Source of the DNA: Phytophthora colocasiae
Lineage: Eukaryota > Oomycota > Peronosporomycetes > Peronosporales > Peronosporaceae
NCBI GenBank assembly: GCA_018806915.1
Contig: JAGKQI010000048.1
Span: 1 to 64,000, forward strand
Direction of reading: 5' to 3'
DNA: 64,000 nucleotides
The notes under the pieces are model-generated. The model saw nothing but the letters and a program-made list of their open reading frames with translations, made no database searches and had not been told where the DNA came from. Positions 43,462 through 53,134 of the stretch are shown here, piece after piece (position 1 is the stretch's first letter; the number at the start of each line of letters is the position of its first letter). The position numbers were made by a program, and so were the translations under genes.

Positions 43462-44163
43462 ATGTCAACTGCCAAGGGCCGCCGAATATCGCTATGCAGC
43501 GTTCCAGAGTGCACGAAGCAAGTGCAGAGTCGCAAGTTGTGCAGGGCACATGGAGGTGGAATCCCTTGCCGGAGTTCCAATTGTAGCAAGTTCGCGCGGA
43601 GTCGAGGTTTCTGTGCCGCCCATGGAGGCGGTCGCCGCTGCTCAATCATTAATTGCGACAAGCTCGCGTACCGGAAAGGTCTGTGCTTCAGACACGACGG
43701 AGGTCGTCGTTGCCGCATCCCCAATTGCCGCAAGTTTGCTCAGTTCCGCGGATGCTGCACGTCTCACTCGAAGCTTTTAGAGTTGGAGTTGTCTCGAGTT
43801 TCTTGTGGGCTACTACCGCGTGCCTGTACCAGTCCTGGGGAATATCAAGCATACCAACCCAGTGTTCGCTCGACAGATCGTCCGTCACTAGAAGAATACG
43901 GTAACGACTGCCATACTTACACTTATCGGAGTCAAGATTGTAACAGGAGTGAATCATTCTATCGCTCTAACGTCATGAGCTCCATCGTGGACCGCATCGA
44001 CATCCCGTTAGAGGAGTCTCATCAGGAAATTGAAGCTACACGAATTACGGCAGTGATATCCCCCCGCGTTTTATATCGACCCCTTTGTCGACGCCTCTAC
44101 TGCCAACCAAGACATATACAGGATCATGGAGTACCCGAATCCGCTTGCAAGCAATTCGTATAA
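43462..44163 (+). CDS. Cys/His tandem-repeat (WRKY19-like) protein, copy 1
   Basis: ATG 43,462 opens 233 residues. Residues about 10-110 hold four tandem units of C-x4-C-x8-C-x2-H, each about 24 residues and linked by GGGRR-like turns (CSVPECTKQVQSRKLCRAH, CRSSNCSKFARSRGFCAAH, CSIINCDKLAYRKGLCFRH, CRIPNCRKFAQFRGCCTSH). Databases usually name such oomycete proteins WRKY19-like because plant WRKY19 carries the same repeats. They probably bind zinc, but no true WRKY domain is present. The C-terminal half is polar and unassigned. A near-copy lies at 61,626-62,309 and a shorter one at 45,276-45,653. Confidence 0.75.
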   Translation: MSTAKGRRISLCSVPECTKQVQSRKLCRAHGGGIPCRSSNCSKFARSRGFCAAHGGGRRCSIINCDKLAYRKGLCFRHDGGRRCRIPNCRKFAQFRGCCTSHSKLLELELSRVSCGLLPRACTSPGEYQAYQPSVRSTDRPSLEEYGNDCHTYTYRSQDCNRSESFYRSNVMSSIVDRIDIPLEESHQEIEATRITAVISPRVLYRPLCRRLYCQPRHIQDHGVPESACKQFV

Positions 44164-44429
44164 CTACCAACGCAAACGTTTTGCTGTCCAAGTTCCGACT
44201 AAGCCTGTATGGCTTCGCGCATTCTCCAACCGCCCAACACCAATTACTGATAAACACACCAGCAGAACCTGAAATGGTGTCTATCCATGGATACCGCCAC
44301 CGACATGAGTTGCCTGACAAGTGAATAGTGTGCCACGCATTCTCCTTAAAACTGTCGAAATAAAATTTATCCATGTTCGAGGAACCTGTCTAACGTTGCT
44401 TGTGTGGCACATGGATACTTTTGGCAACT

Positions 44430-44522
44430 ACTGTAGATCTCCTAGCAATACGTAGATAGACAGAAGTCGAGTAGAAGAGACTCAGCACTTTGGTCATAAT
44501 TGACCCAGCAGAAGCACAGCCA
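44430..44522 (-). pseudogene. Inverted fragment of the transporter 3' end
   Basis: On the minus strand the reading SIMTKVLSLFYSTSVYLRIARRS closely follows the end of the transporter at 43,115-43,195 (IIMTNVLSLFDSTSCLRIAGGS). Only this short tail is duplicated, with small insertions. It points to a local inverted duplication across the Cys/His-repeat gene. Confidence 0.65.
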
Positions 44523-45275
44523 GTGGTACTGTAGTGCCCAGGTCGCCATTTTGAATAACTCAATGCAGGGATGATGCCATGACTCAGTTGTTGAACTCTT
44601 TCTTCATTTACATCGTGAGGAACCCCACGAGGTGTCGATCTTCTGTATATCAAACAATTGTTTCCATCCTTAGGCCAATTTTCTACATTGGAAGTCCGAT
44701 TTATTTTGTTCTTATGATGTCTGGGGCGGTCGAAACTTGGACAGCAAAAAAAGAGGGGTTTAACTAGGTATAACGAATTGCGGATTTAGGCACCCATTTA
44801 CATGTATTACGGACTGAGTAGATGCCTTGCATACACAGTACAGGCAGGGTTTGGTAATTTTCCGTAACTATTGCCGATATTTGCAATGTCATATTGCCAT
44901 AATTTATTGCTCCTCAACCCCAATAACATGCAATATTTTATACAGGTCAATCTTGGCTATAGCCAAATGTCGTTGACATGTGTGGTTGTTTTGGCAATGG
45001 ATGTTAGCGAGAACTATCGCCAAACCGATTGTGTGGCCACGTTTGCACACAGGGCACACGGGTTATTAGATGTCGAGGAATTCGGACTATGACTTGTGTG
45101 TTGGTTGGAGAGGTTGGACGCGGTGGGAGGGTTCTCGAGGTAACCCCCCCTCCTGAATCCAGGCGCATCGACAGCAACCAACTCGTTCAAAAACTCATGA
45201 GAAAAGACGACATAGTGTCACATATTCATGTGACCTACTGACTTGGTTGACATTGTCGAAAAATGTGGCAATAAC
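44523..45275. other. Intergenic, no supported gene
   Basis: The stretch is AT-richer than its neighbours and has only short frames. No element ends were recognised. Confidence 0.4.
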
Positions 45276-45653
45276 TCAATTATTTATTGGCTTGGATGAA
45301 GGCCTCCAATCCGTATGATATTGTATTTTTCCTATCCCTGAGTACAGGGCGCCGTCTAAAAGCTTCGAGTGAGACGTGCAGCATCCGCGGATCTGAGCAA
45401 ACTTCTGGCAATTGGGGGTGCGGCAACGACGACCTCCTCCATGGGAGACACATAATCCTCGACTCTGTGCCAGTTTGACACAGTTCGGACCTCGGCATCG
45501 CTTTCCTCCTCCGTGTGCCTTGCACAACTTTCGGTTCTGGGCTTGTTTTAGTGCGCTGCATCGAGACATTGTTCGGCAATTCTTAAGACTTCGATAATGA
45601 GGTTTGCGAATAACCAAGTTAATAAAGAACACTCCTCCTGTTCTTGCGCGCAT
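45276..45653 (-). CDS. Short Cys/His tandem-repeat (WRKY19-like) protein, copy 3
   Basis: The 125-residue frame starts at 45,653, or more probably at the Met of MSRCSALKQ further in. It keeps two complete units (CRGPNCVKLAQSRGLCVSH, CRTPNCQKFAQIRGCCTSH) and one damaged unit (CSALKQAQNRKLCKAH, missing its second Cys and several residues). It lacks a counterpart of the CSIINC unit of the longer paralogues. It could be a small functional protein or a decaying copy. It lies on the opposite strand to copy 1, 1.1 kb away. Confidence 0.5.
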   Translation of the reverse strand: MRARTGGVFFINLVIRKPHYRSLKNCRTMSRCSALKQAQNRKLCKAHGGGKRCRGPNCVKLAQSRGLCVSHGGGRRCRTPNCQKFAQIRGCCTSHSKLLDGALYSGIGKIQYHTDWRPSSKPINN

Positions 45654-45707
45654 AGGGTGCGGCTTATCTTCGAGTAAATTTCAGGGAAACTTCGAGTAAA
45701 TTATATT

Positions 45708-46243
45708 TTGGAGGTTTTTGAAGTAAAATATAACAGAAAAAGATTAATTTCAAGTAGTTGGTTAAAAGGAGACAATGGAAGTAAGTTAGGTTTATTTAAA
45801 GTGGTTGGCTGGAAGCCGTTCATAGATACATCCATTTGCGTTTTGACGAGCCAAGATACCGTCGGGAGCGGAGCCAGTGACATCGCGGCTTCTTTCGAAG
45901 TGGACCAGCCACAGCCTGTTTCCAAGCGAATACGTTTTGAAAACCTACTGGACGGCTCAATGTATAAATGCATGCACAGCTACGGGAACAAAGGGTGCGC
46001 TAGAATATATCGCTGCGTGACACAGATTGTCCGAATCGCCTCCGACTCACGAAGTTCCAAGAAGACCCCGACGGTACTGTGTAGTTCACGCTAGAAGTGG
46101 TAGAGAAGCACGGCACTGAAAAGGCTGCTGTTGTTCGTCAAGGAATCCATGGCGCTCTTTGCTTCACGGTGGATCTGGACCCCGAAAATGCCGAAGGCTA
46201 CTTCGTGACCGTTAAGAAGGAAGGAAATTTTTTGATTAACTAA
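45708..46243 (+). pseudogene. Decayed zinc-finger (FLYWCH/MULE N-terminal-like) fragment
   Basis: A frame from 45,708 holds KRIRFENLLDGSMYKCMHSYGN then CARIYRC. The continuation (CPNRLRLTKFQEDPDGT, LEVVEKHGTEKAA) lies in another frame and has a stop near 46,076. The Cys/His spacing and the EVVEKHGTE tail resemble FLYWCH-type fingers found before MULE transposases. It ends in a stop at about 46,243. Assignment is tentative. Confidence 0.3.
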
Positions 46244-46359
46244 ATAGGTGGACAACTCTTTGGACTAACTTGCCACGATCTCAAGCTAATTCAATAGATA
46301 CATTGTTCTACGGTCAACCTAAATTTGGGGCATCGGCAGTTCATAACCTAACTGTTGAA

Positions 46360-46662
46360 TCAGTAGCGTGATAGTTTACCGTTCACAGTTGAGCTCATCC
46401 GCATGCTGGTGAATAAACTGATAATGCATTCTGTATGACGACATGGATATTCGCCACATTTGGCAGTAGCGCCTTTGTTTTCTGTAGTCTCCATGTGGCA
46501 TGAAACGTAACTGCAACGTTGACTCTCCATACCGGTAGTCACCTTTTGGTGCGTAGGCCCAGTTATGGAATCCGGTATGACCACTACGGCGCCATCAGTG
46601 TCCAAGGCAATGGTACGAGCATCATGTTTATCATTTCTGGTTATTGTATCTGACAATTGCAC
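46360..46662 (-). pseudogene. Possible SWIM zinc-finger remnant of a MULE transposase
   Basis: The 100-residue minus frame has CSYVSCHMETTENKGATAKC followed by PCRH, loosely fitting the C-x-C...C-x-H form of SWIM fingers found C-terminal in MULE transposases. No transposase core is nearby on the same strand. Tentative. Confidence 0.25.
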
Positions 46663-47369
46663 GCAGATTCAGGCAATCCGACAGACATTTTTTGCGACTG
46701 TGCGAAGTTCTTTCATACAGGTTGGCAATGCTCCTACGTGGTGGCGGCTACGGCTCTACAGCGTGGCATCAGCGTTTAGGGAATTCTAAAATCCTTGCCG
46801 GTCAGAAAGCTGAGCGGTGGTCAACGCAAGCGGCCTGACCGTTAGCAGAAGGAGGCGACAATACTCACCGGTTCTCAGTTGACATTCTCATTCGAGACAT
46901 GCTGAAATTCCCTGCACGACCTTTGCATTGGAATCTCATGAGAGAGTTTACGCTCGCTGCAGGTGCTAAATACGAGCAATATCGTCTCGGCAAAGTCGTA
47001 TAAAAGACGGCATTTACTTCTGGATGACCACGTTTTCGCACGGTGCTCAAGTGAAGATGGAGTGCCAGGAGCTAGCCGAGTGTCTTAATCGAGTCTATAC
47101 TCACGGGGCAGACGTTGCAGGAGCAGTGGCTTACTAGTTCTCGATGGGGCGGCTACAAGCGGTTTCTCAAGGATGCGCTAGTGAGAAGGCTTTAGAAGCT
47201 GAAGACTAAAGCTACCAGGTTAACTCTGTGACTGCAATACACTTCTGTGTTGATGTACTTTAAATGTATCTTTTTTTAGTTTTACTCGCAAATGCGCTTT
47301 TAGCGATCTCGATTACTCGAAATTCATCCTTTTGAAGGATTACTTGAATTGACTCCGATTTTACTCGTG
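46663..47369. other. Intergenic, no supported gene
   Basis: Short frames only. The stretch lies between decayed transposon pieces and the dehydrogenase fragment. Confidence 0.4.
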
Positions 47370-47650
47370 TTTAAGCCCGTTCGGCGCGCATAGATGTCCG
47401 GGGCCTGCTCCAGTTCTTGGAACTCCGTGGGATCCATCAGAACAGCTTCTTAAACATTTCGCCACCGATGGTCTCGAAGGCGATGTCGATATCCTTGGGG
47501 GTACTCCTTCTTTAGCACTATACCGATGCTCTCCTTGTTGTAGTTGATCACGCGGTCGCAGCCGAGTTTCTTCAGGTATGCGAGGCAATGACGTGGTTAC
47601 CTGCCATCTTGGCGAGTTGCATCACCGTTTCGTTCATATTGGATTTAAAC
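47370..47650 (-). pseudogene. Fragment of zinc-type alcohol dehydrogenase / quinone reductase
   Basis: Minus-strand reading from about 47,640 gives [14 protein letters not shown], then [25 protein letters not shown] and [18 protein letters not shown], with small frame slips and a stop. This is the Rossmann NAD(P)-binding middle of medium-chain dehydrogenases related to PTGR3/ZADH2 ([12 protein letters not shown] is a hallmark). Catalytic N-terminus and C-terminus are absent. It sits just outside the copia-2 5' LTR. Confidence 0.6.
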
Positions 47651-47827
47651 TGGGTTAGCTTCTTCAGAGTAGGTCGATTACAATCGAGTTCATCCGCGTA
47701 AAGTGGCAGTGCTTCTTAAAAGAAGCAGGTTGGCGATATTTGGAGTTTGAGCTACTGTTTGACGGAATTCCGACACTGCATGAAAAACAATGCCACTGTA
47801 ATGACTCGACATAATTGTCTCCGTCAT

Positions 47828-48074
47828 TGTTGAAGTAACCTCTCAACATACTGTTTACCTACCTTTGACATATGATAACTGGCTCTCATAGAGCCCGCTA
47901 AAGCCACTATAATGCTGCTTCACTATACTTATAGTGAACACCAGTTCACAATGACTGGTAAGCAGCTAGTCAACTTCCTTAAGCATATAATCTAACTCAC
48001 TTCGTCTTTTGACGGTAACTACACACTACTTCTTCTTCTCACCTTCTTCTTCACTACCTACGCTACTCGCCAGA
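47828..48074 (+). repeat. Copia-2 5' LTR
   Basis: 247 bp, apparently identical to 54,934-55,180. GTCAT target duplication lies immediately left. It contains a short palindromic CACTATACTTATAGTG near 47,922-47,937 that may be promoter-related. Confidence 0.9.
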
Positions 48075-48086
48075 GGTTATGAGCCC
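48075..48086 (+). promoter_or_regulatory. Copia-2 primer binding site, half-tRNA type
   Basis: GGTTATGAGCCC abuts the LTR and is the same as in copia-1. It complements the anticodon arm of initiator tRNA-Met. The gag-pol ATG (48,079) lies inside it. Confidence 0.7.
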
Positions 48087-51000
48087 AAGACAAGCCTCAA
48101 GCGACGACTTCCCACGACTCATCGGTGCCGAGAACTTCGACGTGTGGAAGGCTCGCGTGTGCGCAGCACTCGATGGCAAGCACCTGCTCGGCTACGTGAA
48201 GCAGCTCGACTACGATGGTGTGTCAGACGAAGAGAGTGAAGACAGCACTAACGACATGTCCGACGACGACGACCCTCCTGCCAAGGCCACCAAGGATGCT
48301 GAAGTCGACTCTGACGCTGTGGACTACGAGGAGAGCGATGACGAGCTAAAGCCGCCCTCGGACTCTGATGATGACTCGGGAGCCAGCTCAGATGGGTCCA
48401 TCAAGCGCAAGGATCTTCCAGCCGTCCGACCGTTCAACTCGCGTGAAGCTCGTCGAGCACGTAAGCACCTGAAGAAAGAGAAGCCTCAGCCTCTTACCCA
48501 GCGTGAGCGCCGTCGCCAAGAAGCCAAGACCAAAGCCTTCTTGATGAAGACGATGGACAACATGCACGTGCGGCTGGTCAAGAATCTCAAGACTTCCTAC
48601 GAGATTTTCAACTACATCTGCCAGAAGTACGAGGGAGCAGCCTTTCACGGTGATCCGTACTTCATCCAACACTACTTGATGGAGATCAAGTATGAGGAAG
48701 GATCCGACTTGACTGAATTCTTTCTCAAACTTGAGAACGCGATGAAAGCCGCGTCAGAAGCCACCGAGTCGGTGATGACCGAGGGACATAAGTCTATCTA
48801 CCTGTTCCATTCGATGCCCAAGTCATGGAAGGATGATCTCCGCATTTGGAAGGGCCAACGGAAGTATATCCCGTATGAAGATCTCAAGCAGAGTATCGAA
48901 GGCAAGGTTCGCGACCTCCAAGCTCAGGAGCGCTACACCTTGGCCAAGGGTACCCCTGAGACTCCTGCAACCAAGGGTGAGCGAGCTCTTGTGGCAACTG
49001 GGCCTTCTGCATCAGAGCGCGACAATGCCAATATCTGCTCGTACTGTGATCGCCCACGCCACAACATTCGTCAGTGCCGCGGTCTACAAAAGGACTTGCG
49101 TGATGGACGAGTGAAAGCTGGAACGGTACTCCCTGCTAATTTCGCTTTCAAGGGTAACTCGAAGCGCGATCATCCGTATCGGAACTCGAACAACGGGCGC
49201 AGCTACAAGGGAAATAACAACCGAGACTTCAAGGGCAACAACGGTGGCAACAACAAGAAACACGGGAACAGTGGCAAACAACGTGGCCAAGAGCGCTACA
49301 AGGACCGCCCTCTCGAGTCAGACAATGACGACGACGATGACAACGACAATGAATCTGGCAACCGGAAGGTGTCTCGCCAAGGACGTCGTGATACCGGTCT
49401 CATTGCTGTCGCCACCACAGTCAATCCTCAGTTTAGCCTTACCGCTCAAGCCAAGGTTGAACCTGACCCCACCTGGACGATCGACTCTGGCTGCACACGC
49501 CATGTGTCCCATGAATCCCAGTGGTTTACTGACATCACCACTAGTGGTGGATCGATCACGGTTGGCGGAAACAACAAGATCCCCATTGAAGGCATTGGAC
49601 GGGTCGAGCTACAAGTCTCTGACTCCAAGGGCAACATGCAGAAGCTTATCCTCCATGGTGTCTTGTACGCTCCCCAGCTCCAATTCAGCCTGCTGTCTAT
49701 TCCAGCAGCGGTGAAGCATGATTTTCGCTTCAGCTTTGACCGCAAACAGTGTGCTATGCAAACCGACCAGCGCTTCAAGATCAAGGCACTCATGGCTAAC
49801 AACACGGACCTGTATCAGTTCCAAGCCAAGCCAGCGGCACCACCAGCGGCCCTTATTGCCTCAGGTAAGCAACGTTCCTTTCTGCTCTTACATAAACGCC
49901 TTGGACATCCTAACGTTCGTGTCTTGAATGACCTATCTAGGAGCCAAGCCATAGATGGACTCGACGAATCTGTACCTCTAGGTTCTAAGTCAGATTTCTT
50001 CTGTGTTGCATGCACGTTAGCGAAGTCACACCGCTCCCCCTTTTACTCTAATAGAGTTGTTAAACGTGCCACATCACCTTTGTCGAAAATCCATTCAGAT
50101 ATCTGTGGTCCACTACCTGTGCCTAGTCTTACTGGTTGCCGTTACTTCTTGATCTTCATCGATGACTTTTCTCGATTCATGTTCACTTATGCAATTAAGA
50201 ACCGTAGCGAGTTGTACGACTGCTACGAAGACTTCAGGAAGAAAGCCCTGAACATCTTTAGACAAGATATCTCTGTCATTGAGTACACGTTCAGTCCTGA
50301 AGACGATAAGTCTCACGAAAATTTCGAGATTCAACGTCTCCAAGCAGACAATGCGAAAGAGTACGAGAAGCTGGGTCGAATCATCTTTAAAAAGTATGGG
50401 ACTCATGCACAATTCACCAACGCGTATACTCCTCAGCAGAATGGAGTTGCTGAACGCCGCATGCGTACTATCATGGAGCGTGTCCGAGCCCTTCTACTTG
50501 ACGGCAAACTCTCCAAGAGATTGTGGGCCGAGTGTGTCTGTCACGTGACAACTCTCATCAACATGACGCCTAGCTCTAAGACGGACGGTCGAACCCCGTA
50601 CGAACTTTGGTACAACCGAATCCCCTCGATGCAATACATCAAAGTCTTTGGATGTAGTGGATATGTCCACATCACGGAGCAATACCGAGACAAACTCGAC
50701 GCTAGAGCCCGTTTGTGCATGTATCTCGGCGTACCTGACCACAAGAAAGGATATCGTCTCATGGACATTAACACACATGGCATTGTATATAGTCGTGATG
50801 TAGTTTTTAAAGAGGACGAATTTCCCCCTCTCAATGGCCTGACGTCTACACCAGAGCCCACACAACCCACCAACAGGCAGCAACCTGCTGAACCTGTACC
50901 TGTACCTGCGTCACCTGCACCTGCTGTTCTGCCATCACAAGAGCATGAAACTGAGCCTGAATCAGAACCAGTGACGACACCATTACCCACTTCAGGTACT

Positions 51001-52889
51001 GCAACGGGAACCGTACCAGGTACAGCCAACAAACGGGTACTACCCTCTTTGAGGGAGGCTATTGATCGAACAGCCATTCATTACTCATTTCGGACGGAGA
51101 CGGACTCTGATCCTCCGCACACTACAGCTCCTAAGCGACCCCGCCTCACTGCGGAAGCCACTAACGCGCGACTCAACACTGAGGAAGCCTGTGACGTAAC
51201 CCTCAACTCTGAGGAAGACATCCACGAACAGGAGCAACGTCAGCATTTACTGTACACATTACTAGCTATTCGGTATGTGTCAGAGCCCACTACGTATCGG
51301 GAAGCAATGAAGTCTTCCCACGCTAACCAGTGGCATTCAGCAGCTAAATCGGAATACAAGTCCCTCATGGACAATAACACTTGGGTGTTGGTAAACCCTC
51401 CTAAAAGGAGGAAGATCTTGAGTAGCCGATGGGTCTTCGTAGTGAAGTATACCGGCACTGGCGAAATTGACCGCTTTAAGGCGCGTCTGGTGATCAAAGG
51501 GTTCCTACAGGAATTTGGCATCGACTACAATGAGATTTTCTCCTGTCATCAGGATGGAGGTACTCAGACTACTGCTTACTATTGCAGCTCTTCCTCGACC
51601 TTGAAGTCCACCAAATGGATGTCAAAACAGCATTCCTTAATGGCTATTTGGAAGAAGAGATCTACATGGCTCAACCGGAAGGTTTCAAAATCCCGGGCAA
51701 GGAGCATCTAGTGTGCAAACTTCTTAAGAGCTTATACGGGTTAAAGCAAGCACCCCGTGTCTGGTACCAAACCTTGTCTGCCTTTCTAGAGAGCCTTGGA
51801 TTTCTGAAACTCACTAAAGATCGATGTGTCTTTCGACGCACTGTTGACAACGTCACTTGTTATATTGCAGTGTACGTTGACGACTTACTGATCATTGCGC
51901 CTACACCAGCACTCGTCAGTGAGCTGAAATCAGCCCTGAAAAAACGATTCTCCATGTCAGATTTAGGGGAGGTGAAGTACTTACTCGGCTGGTCTATTCA
52001 ACGTGACCGAAAGAACCGAACGATGTTTATCCACCAACACAAGTACGCTACGAAGGTCATTGACCGCTTCAGCGACTACATTCCGTACCCTATAGCAACA
52101 CCAGCAGAACGGAACGTCAAACTCTCCGTAAGCAGCCAGCCTAGCAGTGAACAAGAGAAAGATGCGATGAAATCAATTCCGTATCGCCAAGCAGTAGGCA
52201 GTTTCATGTATCTAATGGTTGGGACACGACCCGACATGGCATTCTACATGCGTGAGGTCAGTCAATTCCTAGCCAATCCAGGCATGGAACACTGGAAAGC
52301 AGTCATTCGTGGGCTAAAGTATTTGTCAGAAACGAAAGGATTCGGTCTCCTTCTGGGAGGCTCGTCCGACGTTACCTCGGAGAACCTAGCCGACAAGCTA
52401 CTTGCCTACAGTGACTCTGACTATGCTAACTGCCCCGACACGAGACGCTCCGTCGGTGGATATGTGACTATGCTCGCAAGCAGTCCAATCTCATGGCTCT
52501 CCCGGAAGCACCACACTGTGGTTCTCTCAACTACAGAGGCAGAATATATCGCCCTGTGTCACTGCATGCAAGAGATGATTTTCCTCAAACTTCTCCTCAA
52601 AGAACTTGGCTTTGCTACAACGCAGGCTAACATCATTTATGAGGACAACCAAAGCTGCATCAAAATCTGCTACAACCCCGAACTTCACGGACGATCAAAA
52701 CATATACACGTACGATATTGTTTCGTACAAGAAAAGGTAGAGAGGCATGAATTCAACGTCACCTACTGCAATACGAAAGAGATGATAGCTGACATCTTCA
52801 CTAAAGCTTTAGACAAGCACCAGTTCAGAGAACTAAGGGCCAAGCTCAGGGTAGAATCCCTGAAAGCCGAATCCGGCCACTCAGCATAG
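48079..52889 (+). CDS. Copia-2 gag-pol polyprotein (two indels in RT)
   Basis: From ATG 48,079 a 1,210-codon frame holds gag with an acidic region (residues about 50-110), a CCHC knuckle (CSYCDRPRHNIRQC, about residue 320), protease (WTIDSGCTRHVS, about 467), integrase zinc site (KRLGHPN, CVACTLAKSHR) and core (SDICGPLP, LQADNAKEYEKL, PQQNGVAERR), and the start of RT (WVLVNPPKRRKILSSRWVF). Near 51,541-51,545 and 51,584 small indels shift the frame. The rest of RT (HQMDVKTAFLNGYLEEEIYM, YVDDLLIIA) and RNase H (YSDSDYANCPDTRRSVGGY, AEYIALCHCM, EDNQSCIKI) is open in 51,582-52,889. Otherwise nothing is missing. Confidence 0.8.
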
Positions 52890-53134
52890 AAATACACTGA
52901 TGATACAACTGCATGAAGCGTGCCTATCTCCGGCGTCCTTTTAGATTTTTTTCCCACTGGGTTTTATCTTTTTGTTCGCTTAAGGTTTTCCCTCGTTGAG
53001 GTTTCCCTGGTCAAGTACCGAATTATCTAGGCACATGAGTTTATATACAACAAACCATGCACAAGAGACAAATTTGCTGGGAAGGTCCATTATCGGTTAG
53101 GCAAACCCGCGAAAATCCTACCGACTCCTATCAT

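Noticed and set aside
43462..44163. True WRKY transcription factor
   Set aside because: Only the short C-x4-C-x8-C-x2-H repeats are present; no WRKYGQK domain.
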